DNA of 64,000 bases from Parelaphostrongylus tenuis. Its lineage: Eukaryota > Nematoda > Chromadorea > Rhabditida > Metastrongylidae. Location of the stretch: assembly GCA_019055375.1 (NCBI GenBank), contig JAHQIW010000745.1, positions 90,458-154,457 on the forward strand. Direction: 5' to 3'. This document shows, piece after piece, positions 1 to 12,290 of this stretch (positions are counted from its first letter, which is position 1; every line of letters begins with the position of its first letter). The translations under genes and the position numbers were made by a program. Below the pieces are notes generated by a model. That model had not been told where the DNA came from and made no database searches. It saw only the letters and a list, made by a program, of their open reading frames with translations.

Positions 1-28
1 GAAAATTGAAAGTAATACTACAAGTATT

Positions 29-3000
29 TTAGTCTGATTGCCAATGTTGTAAGACTTGAGCTAATTGAAAGGATATATTTTTAGCAGGAAAAATGTTTAA
101 CAAATTATCAGCAATTCTAACGTTGTCTAAAAAATCAAGAGTAAAATTTACGTAGGAATCATATACCACTTCGCGATAAATTACGAGAACTCAAAAAAAA
201 ATCGTGACAAAAGTATTTACGAAAAAATTACTCACTATTTTGCCAAAACAGGTACAGCTGCTCTAAATCCAAAGTGGCAAACGTACGTTACACTCTTTTT
301 CAACAGCGACATTTTCACCTGCAGATAGAACTCAAGTCATGCATAAAGATACAGACAAATCAAGAGATCTCATTCTAAAAAATGCTACCAGAAGTAATGA
401 AAAACAAAGCGATATTTACCAAATAATATGCTCATTTTCTGTAGCAAATCAACTCCAAGTGTTACTGTAACCTCAGTTTCCGAAGAAACGACACTTTGTG
501 AAGGATCAACTTCATCAACAATGTCGGGTACCATACGTTCTAAAAGTTAAGATTAAGAATAAAAGTTGAAATCAGCGAACTGAGATCATGGTAACCGAAG
601 TGCACTACCCAAACCGAATTTTTTTCTAGGAAACTGTTTAAATTTACATTTTTTGGTGGGACATATGCATTGATTCAAATGCACATATGCGAAATGAAAG
701 GCTACTTTTACCTTCAAACCAATACATTCTAGCTCATTGTCAACTTCAATAACTAAAATAGAAATTATCTGAAAAAAGTATACCAGCGAGATGGCACTTT
801 CCTTTCAACAACGACAAAACTCCGAGTTTACAGAGCTCAAAACATATCCTTTCTATTGTTGCATCAAGCATGGCAAATGGAACAAGGAAGCAACAGTTGA
901 GATTCTGCAGAATCGAACGCGATCTATCGCCGATTTTGTAACCTGGGCTTTTAATTGAGACGCTAGTAGATTCAGGATTCCACTTCTGCTGTTCTGACGC
1001 GACACATACTTACTTTGTACTCTACGCGTCAAAATGGCGAACAACCTGCTGCACCAAGCAGAGAAGTATATTAGAAGGCGATTCGAAGTCGCCTTCAATG
1101 AGCTCCTCTCTGCTCACTCAAGCAGAGACTAGTTGGCTTCTCAACAAAACGAGCACCAACGTTAAATATTACTCACAGCACGTGCAGACAACGATGCAAA
1201 ATTTTATGTACACGATGTTTTGAAGTAAAGCACAAGAAATCCAAGATTACAGGGAACATAAAAGCTTTGTGGACGGAGATAGCTTAGGAACAAACTGAAT
1301 AGATTTAGGGCAGTACGCGCATACGAATTTGTCATTAATAGTGTTGAAGAAAAGTTGATGAGCCGATTTCAAAGTGTTCATATTTTTGCAGATTTTTCAA
1401 ATAGTCAGGGTATAACTGAAACCAAACAGCACAAAAACTAGATAGCAAAGGACATACATTTTCATACTAGGTCTTTTCATAAATTTTGGCACCACATCAA
1501 TAAACACAAATTTATTAACTAGAAGTAATTAATTGCTTACCAACACTTTCAAAGTATGCGCCATCAACACGAACACATTTCTGCCATCTCTCAGGCACAA
1601 TCCAATATCGCGCTCACAGAACTCGTTATCGTTGGATTCAAAAAAGGTTGTCAATCCTCAACGCAAATGATTGATGTCTTGAAACTTCTTCTGCTCAGGA
1701 AATGCTCCAGCGACCCGAAGAGGTGATAGTCAGACCGCGACAAGTTAGGACTGTACGGCGGATGATCCACCGACTCCCAGCCTAGTTCGATCGTCTTCAA
1801 TTATTCAAGTGATGGCCTCTCGATCAACTTCGCGTGCACGTCCGGAGTGCAGCTGGTCTTTGAAGCTGGTGTTGCCGGCGCAAAACTCTACAAGCAAGCG
1901 AAACGCTGTTTGCCTATACACAAATCCTTAAACCTTCGCACGGTTGATGTTTTCGAAGGCGCTCTATACATCGCGTCCCAACTGATGCTCGTAAAGCAAT
2001 AATTGCGATAAAAGCTTAGTTGAGCGGCCATGATGCATCAAGTACGAACAAACTTAGTACAAAAAAAACTCAGAAAATTGTGCACGAAGTGGTACTGAAA
2101 TGTTCTCTGTGAGATGGCAGAAATGTGTTCAAACTGATGGCACATACTTTGAATAGTGATGTTGAGCAATTTTAATTACTTCTGTTCAACAAATTTGGTG
2201 TTAATGCGGTAGTGTTGAAACTTATGAGAAGACCTAATAGTTTCGGAACACGGACAACAATCAAACTTAAATTTGAAGGGAATCTTATATTTGGAGACTT
2301 TCTGCGATTCATTAGATCCCGAATATTTACATAGTAATCACGAGGACGGCATTACTTATAAGTTTTCTGACTTTATAACCATCTTCAATAAAGCTCTCAG
2401 AAAGCTAAAATATATAAGCACTATACACAAACACAAAGTCAACATTTAAATCTCCCCACCTGTCATACTCTCCTGCTCTGCAATCCTCTGCCAGTCAGTC
2501 CTGGGTACCGGAGCATGGGGTCTAGTACCACTAAGTTCACTTGCTACCCGCTCTTCTACGAATGCTCCCTGAATATGAAATCAGTACAAATCTCCATGAC
2601 AAAGCACATGATGTTTGAACTACCTCCGTAACCAGTGCTCTCCAGTCCACGTAAGCCCCAAATTCGACGAACAACCTGATGCATTCTTCCAAACCCAACA
2701 TCTTAAAATATGGATAGATAATGGGCTATTCGGGAATTAATGCAAATTTCATTTCGATTTGTAGCTTCAGAACAGTGAATGTAGCCTCTGATTGAACACT
2801 ATACCTGATAATCATTATTTGAGCCACGCATGTCGGTGGTCTGTCAATGAGGGCTGACTTATAGAGCCCGCTACACGTGTTTCGATCTTGCGATCTCGTC
2901 AGTCGGGCAGTTGCCCTTTCTCGTCTTTTGCTAATCTCTGTGGGTGCTCCAGCCCCCACAATAAGGCTCAAATAATGATTATCAGGCATATTGAATTTGA

Positions 3001-6000
3001 GCTGTGGTCTTAAGAAAACACTCGAAATGAAAGATATGATTGAACACTATTGATTAGAGTAGAAAGTACTGGAAGTTACACATTTGCAAACGTTAAACAA
3101 CTATATGCATAATGACTGCCTGAAACTTTGGAAGCGATAAAGTCGTTGAGAGCTCAAGCGGTTTCTGAAAAACTTCAGGTTGTCAATAGGCAACAGCTCT
3201 GGTGATATAATGGCGGAAGTGTGGAGTGCCGCAGCACAGCTCGTTCAACTTCCTTCTATAGCGTTCGGGGGCACAAGGTGAGTGCTCATTATCGTTCTTT
3301 TAGCCGGTGCGGAGCACTGGAATTGAATGTCGTAAGACATTTCGTCGATTTGTGTCGCTGTGGACTCAGTTCTCCATCGCAGTCGTTCATACGGATTCAA
3401 AAAGTTATGATATCTTAAACTTACAGCAGATCACCAAACAGTCAGCACAAGTTTCTTTTGAGCCATTTCGGTTCAACCCTCGCGTAGTGAGTAATTTCAC
3501 CGCAATTCAACCACAAAGCAGATCGTCACCAGCTGATGCAGATGACCCAATTCTCGTCGTACTCCGTAATATGTTGGGAAGACAAATTATTCTGGATGCG
3601 AAAAATGAGTGCCTGAGATACTTCAAAACGCCGACTTTTTGATTATCCTTTAATTCGTACAACAATTATTTGTCAATTTTTTCTCAGCTCCCTAGCTTGT
3701 TCAAATCTGAAAATGGATGCTTATACAGAGTTCTTCTGGAGGTTCTCATACAGTCGTTTTCTTCTCCCGTCAAATCCTTCAACTCATTGTCCTTGATAAC
3801 AGTAGAACGTCTGCGAACTACATGTTCTAGGTCGAATTTGTAATGACGAAATTTCTGGAGCCAACGTTGCTCCGAGTCTTCGGTAACACTTCTTATACGG
3901 TACCTCATTGGTGTTTTTAGCCGTTTGCGGTGCGTACTTTCGAGTTTGAACTGATAAAAAATTTCGACACCTAATTATCAAGGTGTAAAATGTCAGAGAA
4001 AGAACTTATGTTATATTTCATCAATGAATGCGAAACTATATAAAATAGCTTCATGAGGCTATAATATACTCGAAGCATTCGGCAAAAAATTGTTCCTAAA
4101 ACGTATATAATAGAAAAAGTAAACACAAATTCAGCATTACTACAAAGTGCGAAAAGAGAAACAGGGGCACCTGATAATAATGGGAAAGGTTTCTGGCTTC
4201 TTCGGTTGGAAAAATTGCAACCAATACATCCAACTCAGAAAACTGTGGAAAATCCCTTAAACGAATCGGTTCTGAACAAGGAGTAGAAATGACGAACAAT
4301 CAAATAAATATACTAACTCCATTCTCACTACACGGTCTTTCATTTGTGGCTTCAACCCTCTGGATACTTCCATGTTATAGGGAACACCTTCTGATACGTC
4401 ATCAAGCGGACAATCTACACCAGCACAGAGAAGCGTTACTGCAAATTAAAGTTTGTTGTTCATTTCCATCAAATGCTTTGACTACCAGAAAAAAGATTCA
4501 AATATTTTCTACAAGAGTGCTTTTAGTAGACATCCATTGCAAATCTTCCCTACAGTTGCTTTTGACACATTTATATTCTAGGGATCAAAACAAGATATAA
4601 AAAAAAACGAAAAACTGTCCGGATTTTTTCGTTTTTGCTGATAATTTTCACAAATTTGAGTTTTTGATTTTAATATCGTTTTAGAGTAGCTTCTTGCGGT
4701 TATAGATATATGCCACTTTAACATTTGTTCCAAACTGGAGTTTTCTCGAAGCAAAAACTATAATTGATGTTCTACAAGTATCGTTTGGTTCACTTGCTGC
4801 TGAAACTTTCCGCTGTCTTAACGAGGCGTGGGGTGACTGAACAGTTGGGAGAACTCGAAAACTGGAAATGGCAAATATGTTAACAGATTTTACTGAGCGG
4901 ATCCCAGCACTTTCAGCACTGCATTCGTTTGCTCACATGCAAACTCCACAAATGTCTGCAATCATTTCGCGCCTTCTTACGACTGTACTTGAGAATTTTG
5001 TCCTCTTCACGAATCACAAAGAATGCTGGCCCAGCAATTCTCTTTGAATCACAGAAAAGCCCGAGTTAGGGTGCCCCGGGAGGCGTTTGTAGACTGATTG
5101 TGGGAAAGTGTTAAGAGAGGGGGTCGAATTAGCACCTTGCCTCGTGTTAGCCTGCGTCACCCAATACTCAGCCACAGTCCGTGTTTCTTGTATAAGTTGT
5201 ACAAATTCTTTTAATGCATACAGCTGTGCGGTTGCAAAGTGGACGAATGGTTTTTTATCCACATACGAGCTGTATGTGCATACAAAAGATAAAAGAGTGT
5301 GCAGAAGAACGTTAAGCATACACAGAAAAGCTGCTGGAGCAGCTGGTGCGACCGCCATAAGTGTCACAAAGAGGACAGGTAGAAACTAGACGTCGTTGTG
5401 CGAGTATTGATAACTACGTATTTGAAAGCGCTATGATATTTTGTATAAGTAATCTTGGGAGCATTTCAAACAAAAACTACCCTAAAATTCCATAGATAAG
5501 AAAGGCCTGTGCTGGAAAATAGGTGCGTACGTACGCCTTTTTCCGCAATTTCGTTTTACCTATTCTCTTACTTTTGAATTTTTTCGCTTTTTTCACTATA
5601 GTTAGGTACTTTTTTCTCTGGGAATCATGAAACGTCGTAAGTCCTACATTGGGAAGGTCCGTCCGTTTTTTTTTTTGCAAAAATTAAACCGCTCCCATCT
5701 ACGGATTTTTAGGTAACAGATAAAGAGCTAACCAACGACTTCAGTAGCTTGAGTAGCTACGTCCCTAACTTCTACAGCGCTCATACGTGGACGACAATTG
5801 ACAGCTAAGGAAATGGCAACAGGAGCCGACGCGACCGTGGGCAGCAGAAATGACGGGTGGTTAACTGAAAACGCAACAACGAAGTAAATCCTAGGATGAG
5901 AACATTTTTCAATTTTCAGATTCCTCAACAACTTCGTAGTAGATCTCTTACAACAGATGTAGAAAGAAAAAAAAATGAAAAAAAGAATGTCCCTCCTACT

Positions 6001-9000
6001 AAGCACGCTTCGTAACTTACCTGCAGCATTAGGACATTGAAGCCCAGAAGGAAGATCATTAATGAGGGCCATCGGAATAGAGTCACTACCACCCTTCAAA
6101 TCTAGCATTTCATCGTGTCTTAATGATGGATCTAAAAACAGGGCCGAAAAATTAGAAAATAGAATTACTTCATTAATACAGACGAAATAAACCAAAAAAT
6201 TCAAAAAGCCAACTCAGATCAAGACTTCTCAGTTCAAATGAGACAAGTTCTCTGATGTGTTCGCTTTCCGGAGATTCAAGCGGTGGTTGCAACCTGGAAA
6301 ATACAATCATGTGGCCAGTATAAATTAAAGAAGGTAATCCTTGATTTTCTTTCACAGCAAATACGAGGTTGTTAATTTGTCGACTTACTTGGTACAGACG
6401 AACGATACAATAAACATAGTCGTGATGGCCCGAATAAATCGTGAAATTGACAACCTCTTATTTGCTGAATAAAAAATCCAAGGAATTATTCAATCAATGC
6501 TGAGGTTAATTGATAGTAGGTCATGGGAGCTGCTTAAAGAAGACATTTATGAATATATACCTAATCTCACGGTCTCTACCTACTAAACAAGATAAAGACG
6601 GTCGTCCTTGATCATGTAACGATTGCATCATTGAATCAATTTTCCAAATCTCTATCCCATGTACGTTTGCGCCTAAAAAACTAAAGTGAGAAAAAATACA
6701 AGAATGAATATTCCCATACCTAAAGCACTCATTAACTTTGTATTTCCAAGGTGTCTCTGGTTCCACGACGAAAATTTCGTAGTAATGTGTAACTGCCTAA
6801 AGAAAAACACTGGCATCGAGTGATGGTAGAAGCATTAAGTGATAGGAACTAACATGAAAAGCGTACTGCGCCATGTGATTTACGAAAATATTAGTGTTGT
6901 CCACGATTATCGGTTTGATGTCAAGCTTCATAGCCTCACGAACTGAAGTATTACTCAAGGTAAAAAACTAGAGTTATAAACTTAGAAGTTAAACACCTCT
7001 TAATATATTATTGCGATGGTATTCATCCAATTTTTCCGGTTGAAAATGATATACACCATTCTTCATAAAGAAATCATCCGTACTATACACAACTCCTCCA
7101 TAATCTGCAGACAGACTTCTGTAAATCAACATAAATCTTTTCCAATTCGAAAACAGTCACGTCTATATGAAGAGTGAATAACAACATCTTTTGAAGATAT
7201 TAGCAGAACGAAAATAGGAACTATCTCAGCACAATCAACAACCGATCGAGTCTACTACCAGTTCGTGACAATAAAAAGGACTCGAATGAGTAATCGGAGA
7301 TAAAACGCAACTGACGATAAACGTAAATTTCAATATATTTCACGCGTTGTCTCAATTCAATGCCTTTTCACCGTAGTCACCAAAAAATATTCTTTTTTGA
7401 CTGCAAAGGAGTTTTATCAGAGGACCGATTTGAGAGGTCAACTTAGACTTAGTTGTTCACATTTGTTAGCAGAACATCCGTTAATTATCCAAATTAAAAA
7501 GTTCTACTCGATAAATCTCATCATTCAAAAGATTTCACAACCTAGTTGGCTCTTTCATAAGAAAGCTTCACCACTGAAATGACTGATCTAGAACGATTTT
7601 TAGTATGTGATTGATTTTTAGATGATAATGACACTTTACAGCGACACTTTGTAGACTGATGTGATCGTTTACAAATTTTTTGCCCTCATAGTACGTGTGA
7701 GCAAATTAACTGCTTTTATTCTTAGCACAGAGCGGCCTATGGTTCGAACGGTAGTGTTGCTCGGCGCGTCTTCACGCGGGGTTAAGACTCCCTGTCCAAC
7801 ACTCCGGCAGTCAACAACGGACGCTCCAGCCTGGCTATCCGCGAAACTGCAAGGTGCGCCTAACCGGTGCTCTGCAACGTTCAGGAAAAAGAACAATCCC
7901 TTATCAGGCGATGAAGGTGAAGAGACGATTTCAAATTGTAAAAGTTCCGAGATCTGCAGTGAAAAAACTGTCGTATGGATCAAATAAAGTGGGAGAGTGA
8001 TCCACAAAGCAATGACTGCTCCTTGATCATTACAACAGTCGGTACGGATAGCTACTGACCAATCTATTAAAGTGTATCTAGCGAAGATGAGAAAATTTTA
8101 CTTTTTCAGAATTAGCTTTGCATTCTTTTATGAATGGTTTTTCCAAAACATCAATTTCATTCTCAGATGTCCAAAATTGAATTTGTAGGAAGATTTATAT
8201 CAACTTTTTCAATTCACAAGCTATTTAAGAGAAGTATTTTTCCGCGCATAGATTTTCGATGAGGCACAACCAATTGAGAAAACACAATTTCGACAAAGAT
8301 TTTGTTGCATGGATTACATTCAAACCGCTGCACAGATCACTGAAGTGTGCCGGGATTACCAGCTGTCCCTAATATTGACCTCTGTTATTTGGAAAAAACG
8401 TCAAACAGCGTCAAAAACAAATGGTCGTATTAGCGCTCACTGATCAAGATGTTAGTTATCTTGCCTATAAACGACCATTAGCTGACGCTGTCGAAACTGC
8501 GACACAAAAATACAACGAAGCGTCACTACTTCGCCAAAGTAATTCATTGCCGCACTGCAGTAGACAGTGAAGTCGATCCACTAGAAACAAAAGGTCATAA
8601 GTGATGGCAAAAATTCCTATAAATTCTCCGCTTCGCAAATGACATTGTTATCTTTCCAAGTGGTAGCAATAAAGTTAGGGATGAACAATGAAGTCGACAA
8701 CGCGAGAAGAAGATTGGACTACGCATACGCGGGTCGAATGCCCATTTCATGGGGAATCTATGAGTGATGTGAACAAATCAAAATGGATGACTCTTTGACT
8801 ACGAAGATCAAATTCGTGTACTATGGATGTTTAATGAACATGGAGAAGAGCACCATGAGCTACATTCGATTTTCTCAAATAAGCCACCGACCATTCAACA
8901 GATCTCAAACTCCTTGCTCACATTTCGATCAGCACTCCAGCCAGCGTTCTATTATGAAGCAGAGATGTAAGGCAATACTTTAACCACGTTAAGATATCTG

Positions 9001-11526
9001 CACACCACCCAAACAGCGCTTCAGTGATGCCTTCTGGAACTTTAGCGGCACTCACAGCATCTAGCCGAACTATGTCTCACATCTTCGAAACCTACCCACC
9101 TTCATAAGCAAAAAGAATATACATCAACCAAAATACGATGCAATGTTCATATGTTTGAAAGAACAGATGACAGAGGAAAGAAGAGAACACTATAATGGAT
9201 TTCAAAATAGTACAAATGTCTCTCTCGGTCGAACGATAGGTGGAGGTGCTTGTGGCTAACACCAACCATCCACATATGCAGATGGCAGAATTTAGGCTGG
9301 CTTCGCGCGGAATTTTTCACAGAAAGGGAAAGACCAAAATATTGCACGATCAAATTCCAAAGATTAGAACTGTTGCCCTATCATCTTTAACAGTGATAAA
9401 ATTCCACCTTTGAATCACTTCAGTATAAATGGATGTGTCATAATCTTGGTTCTCTCCTATGAAATCCATCGCGTTTTGTCAACGATGACTGAGATAACCA
9501 CGTTCGGTTCCGACATGTTCAGAACCATAAAGCTTAGCTAATGAAATCTACTGCCAACAGTGCTATCGTTGTCTAAAGGACATACCATTGTCTAGTTGTA
9601 ATCTGCCATTGTACTCCTCGTCATCCTGAGTGATTTTTGACGAAGCTAACAGAACATGGAACAAGAAACAGCCATGAAATAAAGTTTCTTCCAACTTTAT
9701 CTACACAAGAAAAGGTCCTAATACTCCAAGTAGTCGCAAAAGTCACTGAAGCATCGTCTTAGTGCAAAACATCGCTATGTGTCCTTACCACTGATTTCAG
9801 AAAGGCCTTCGATTATAATGGACTGGAGGAAGTTGAAAGAGTGAACTGATTATGGCCCTCTTGCTGATACATCATCACCTTTCATAAATTCATGACAATA
9901 CCTCGAGCAAAGTCTAGCCATTCTATAACGATGTTCGTGTTGAAAAAAGTACACTGTAAAACATAGTAGTGAAGAGCGGTAGTCTGCATATTAATACCGT
10001 AGTTCTGCTTATGATGACAGTGACTTTACTGACGCATTATCAACTTAAAGCAGATGGTTGCGACGGTAAAAGTAGAGAAACTAGCTTTCGATGAAACGCA
10101 GATAACGTAATTATTATAGGATTCAAACTATTAATCCACTTAGGATCGACAAAAAACCATTTGCCAGACAAGTGTGGCTACTTCGGGAAGTTATCTTCAC
10201 AAGAAAATATTCGACTACTGATTTCGAAAAAGTACTCAAGAAGACACTGAAGATCCTGTTCTCATATTCACATCATTCTATTCTTCAAGTCTACGATTCT
10301 TTGTAAACTGATATAAAATTCATGGACCTGGCTGCTAAATTTCTGCAAAGTTTTCAAATGTGTTAATACTCATACTATGCTCGGAGGGATCATCATTCAG
10401 ACAGCTAAACAATGAAAACAGACGTTCCCTTTACGACAACCGACGAATAAAGAGTCTACCGCTGCAAGTCCTGTCCAAAACCATGTATGAAAGACGTTAA
10501 AAAATTCTCAAGAGAGCAAGCTTCACAAAGCAAAGCACTTTTCGCAAAGAGTGATACGTGTAAGCGTCTCGATGAGATTGAGGGAGTGGCCAGAATCAGA
10601 CCTTTAAGTATCACCTTCCTCCTCCGGCTTAGTTCAATACATACCTTTCTAGACTTGCTGTAAACATTCAGTAGCTTGTCTGATTGTGATATCGTGGAGA
10701 GCATTGTCCATAAGAAAGTGTCTTTTTGATCATTTCTCATTTGATTTCTACTCTTTCTCATCTCCAGAAAGAGGGACTACTGCTGCTGCAAAGGGTGGCG
10801 GTCTGGAGAGTGTGTTCAGTCAAGAGATGTAGGAATGTCTCTATTTCCTGGACTGTCATCGTACAAGCAATTACTAGCTTAAGTTTTCAATCTCTACGAT
10901 CATTTCCGGGAATCGTCAGGAATGGAAAATGTCAAAACCACAAGTAAACATCATAATATTCTGCTATACTATCGTTTTATAACATTGAATGATGACACCA
11001 GGACGAAAGCATAGTGCACGAGTGTCTTCTTCACACACAAATGTATGCATGTAAGAGACGGAAGGAAGTATAGAGAAGCATAGGGCATATATGAGACAAG
11101 ACAAATGCAGAAGTTTGATCAAAACATAGAGAAAGTCTACTTCTAGAACGGAATTCATGATTTGATAAATAGACGAGATCACAATTAGATTAGAAGATGA
11201 CAGGGACAAAAATTCACTTCAATAAGGCGCTTTAGAACTACTCAGTAATCAATGTACATAAGAAACAACACAAATGGCCCTAATTTTGTAATAGATACAA
11301 TGTAGCATGAAAACTACACAGATACCTCTAATTTTCTAACACATCATGAAAATTTAAATAAGTAAAAATTCAAAAGGCCTTACTTTGCTAAATGGGACTT
11401 TCCACTACCAGGAACTCCTCTCATCAGCACCATCACACTATGTCCATCTCGAATACACTGTCGAACATTCGCCAAAGAAGTATAGGCGTCATAGCACTGC
11501 ACATGTTGTTGTTGCTGTCTTAGCAT
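29..11526 (-). CDS. NEDD4-binding protein 2-like P-loop protein
   Basis: Predicted P-loop ATPase/kinase-like protein of the N4BP2 family, about 533 aa. Exons (minus strand, all phases agree): 11384-11526, 6997-7118, 6854-6942, 6720-6796, 6561-6680, 6214-6293, 6021-6131, 5733-5864, 4171-4271, 2624-2701, 2460-2568, 832-993, 720-752, 420-539, 236-262, 29-126 (TAA). Walker A GVPGSGKS is at about residues 37-44, YSTDDFF at 59-65, VDNTNI at 102-107 and a VHGIE stretch follows; these are the family hallmarks (human N4BP2 is a 5' polynucleotide kinase). The region around EARNLSHYYQ could be CUE-like; no SMR domain is visible. An acceptor ending TGTTGCAG lies 11 nt before the chosen ATG, consistent with a trans-spliced start, but an upstream exon is possible. 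The 7.1-11.4 kb intron holds RTE and SINE relics. The junctions of exons 4/5 (39-nt intron) and 12/13 are the least certain. Confidence 0.8.
1468..2236 (-). mobile_element. Internally deleted mariner-type transposon
   Basis: The ends are inverted copies of each other (TAGGTCTTTTCATAA at the left; reverse complement of TTATGAGAAGACCTA at the right). Read on the minus strand, the left part of a mariner transposase (helix-turn-helix region with SGRAREVDREA) runs straight into the C-terminal HPPYSPNLSRSDYHLF block. The catalytic core between them is missing, and the last catalytic Asp of the usual YSPDL motif is Asn. Several frame breaks and stops occur. It sits in the intron between the 993 and 2460 exon boundaries of the N4BP2-like gene, in the same orientation. 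Hookworm mariners such as bandit are known; assignment to that lineage is inference. Confidence 0.85.
2790..3045. repeat. Foldback copy of hammerhead-carrying repeat
   Basis: A minus-strand copy (tail CATGCGTGGCTCAAATAA read on the minus strand, then the ribozyme at 2866-2908) faces a plus-strand tail at 2960-3030 containing TTGAATTTGAGC and AAAACACTCGAAA. It lies in the intron between the 4171 and 2701 exon boundaries of the N4BP2-like gene. Confidence 0.75.
2866..2908 (-). ncRNA. Hammerhead ribozyme candidate (best core)
   Basis: Minus strand reads GCCCGA, CUGACGA, stem II GAUC-GCAA-GAUC (4 perfect pairs with a GNRA loop), GAAAC, ACGU loop, GUA triplet, then GCGGGC. Stem I pairs five of six positions. 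All invariant core bases (C3 to A9, G12 to A14) are present. Stem III is only 2 bp, as in hammerheads of Penelope-like elements. It is on the transcribed strand of the N4BP2-like gene intron, so it should be present in the pre-mRNA. Confidence 0.7.
3046..4170. other. Intron sequence without recognised features
   Basis: Part of the intron between exons 9 and 10 of the N4BP2-like gene. Open frames on the plus strand around 3221-3642 show no family motif, and I saw no repeat shared with the rest of the window. Confidence 0.5.
4272..5732. other. Intron sequence without recognised features
   Basis: Intron 8 of the N4BP2-like gene. It holds short open frames on both strands at about 5.0-5.4 kb that overlap each other and show no motif, plus a T-rich tract near 5660-5680. 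I see nothing else in it. Confidence 0.5.
7720..7990 (+). repeat. SINE-B (tRNA-Ser-like), degenerate copy
   Basis: The order GGGGTTAAGACTCCC, ACACTCCGGCAGTCAAC, CTATCCGCGA, GAGATCTGCAGTG matches the tRNA-derived SINE-B family seen better preserved at 24160-24480. It is in the first intron of the N4BP2-like gene. The head is poorly preserved. Confidence 0.55.
8240..9110 (+). mobile_element. RTE-type non-LTR retrotransposon relic (RT part)
   Basis: Frame-shifted plus-strand reading shows blocks typical of RTE reverse transcriptase: DYIQTAAQITEVCRDYQL near 8310, then FANDIVIF near 8635 (the F-A-D-D box with D changed to N), then a GLRIRG-like stretch. Many stops and frame changes make it dead. 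It lies in the first intron of the N4BP2-like gene. Confidence 0.7.
9620..10320 (+). mobile_element. Second decayed RTE reverse transcriptase relic
   Basis: KAFDYNGLEE near 9800 corresponds to the RTE KAFDSVE motif A, SSKVxPFYNDV near 9905 to the following block, and NADNVIIIG near 10095 to the F-A-D-D block. Reading needs several frame changes. It is distinct from the copy at 8.2-9.1 kb because motif A and the ADD block are repeated. It is also intronic. Confidence 0.6.
10330..11383. other. Intron sequence, no recognised feature
   Basis: Remainder of intron 1 of the N4BP2-like gene. Short open frames at 10456-10761 (minus) and 10726-10947 (plus) show no recognisable domain. Confidence 0.5.
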
Positions 11527-11803
11527 TTCAAAGTAATCTGCAACACAGGAAAAGCTTGGCTTCAACGCGGAATTCATGTTGCACATACATTTATGACGAA
11601 ACGGCTTCTCCAAATTCCAAAAAATTCCTGTGAATGAGTCATGCTTAAATTCATTCCAGTGATACACTAGAGTACTCAGCGAGAGCAAGCAATCTTAGAA
11701 CTTTTATGAGTATTTTATTATGACCACCCTCAAATTTCAATATATCTCATAATTCATATTTGTGTCAACATGTCATGTGATCTAGGTAATGGGCTCTTGT
11801 ACA

Positions 11804-11846
11804 GCCCGATACACGTGTTTCGACCTTACAGACTCGTCAGTCGGGC
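11804..11846 (-). ncRNA. Hammerhead ribozyme candidate
   Basis: Minus strand: GCCCGA, CUGACGA, stem II GUC-UGUAAG-GUC (middle U-U mismatch), GAAAC, ACGU, GUA, UCGGGC. Stem I pairs all six positions (GCCCGA with UCGGGC). Core bases are intact. Confidence 0.65.
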
Positions 11847-12163
11847 AGAACCCGTCGTCTTTCAATCTTTTCAGCTTGGCCTCTCGGAATGCTTTACCAT
11901 TTTTTTTTTTGAGAGCCTATTACCACGACCACTTGACATGTTGGCACAAATAATAATTATGAGATATAATGAAATTTGAGCATGGTCTCGATAAAACATT
12001 CGAAATAAAGGTATAATATTATATGAATACCAGCCAAAGGGCAATCGAGTGTAAAACATGTAAGTTCGGTGGTAATTTCACTTAACTTAGAGTGTGAATC
12101 GTTCGCCTTCGCTACCTCTTTATAGGGAGAGTAGGGACTCCAGGGAAGATTGGCTAGAAATCT

Positions 12164-12206
12164 GCCCGACTGATGAGACTGTAAGGTCGTAACACGTGTA
12201 TGGGGC
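12164..12206 (+). ncRNA. Hammerhead-like motif, core mutated
   Basis: Plus strand: GCCCGA, CUGAUGA, stem II GAC-UGUAAG-GUC (3 perfect pairs), but GUAAC instead of GAAAC, which changes an invariant A, and UGGGGC instead of UCGGGC in stem I. Probably inactive. Confidence 0.6.
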
Positions 12207-12290
12207 AGTGCAAGAGCACATTACCAGATCACATGACATATTGGCTCAAATAATAATTAGAGATATAATCTTAGAATTCTTGCGAATCCA

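Larger units (their letters stand above)
11745..12290 (+). repeat. Hammerhead-carrying repeat, foldback plus direct unit
   Basis: Starts with an inverted partial copy (hammerhead at 11804-11846, minus), continues with a plus-strand tail (TTGGCACAAATAATAATT, then AAATTTGAGCATGGTCTC), a unit body, and a second hammerhead at 12164-12206 (plus) followed by its own tail. The inverted leading fragment plus direct unit is the arrangement known for Penelope-like elements. It lies just upstream of the first predicted exon of the N4BP2-like gene. Confidence 0.75.

Noticed and set aside
5014..5389. Overlapping open frames on both strands
   Set aside because: No motif, no splice context, and the region is an intron of the N4BP2-like gene.
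6521..6766. Single continuous exon across the two exons of the N4BP2-like gene
   Set aside because: The stretch between them has GTATGG and TTTAG splice signals and family comparison expects only a few residues there; the 39-nt size is small, so some doubt remains.
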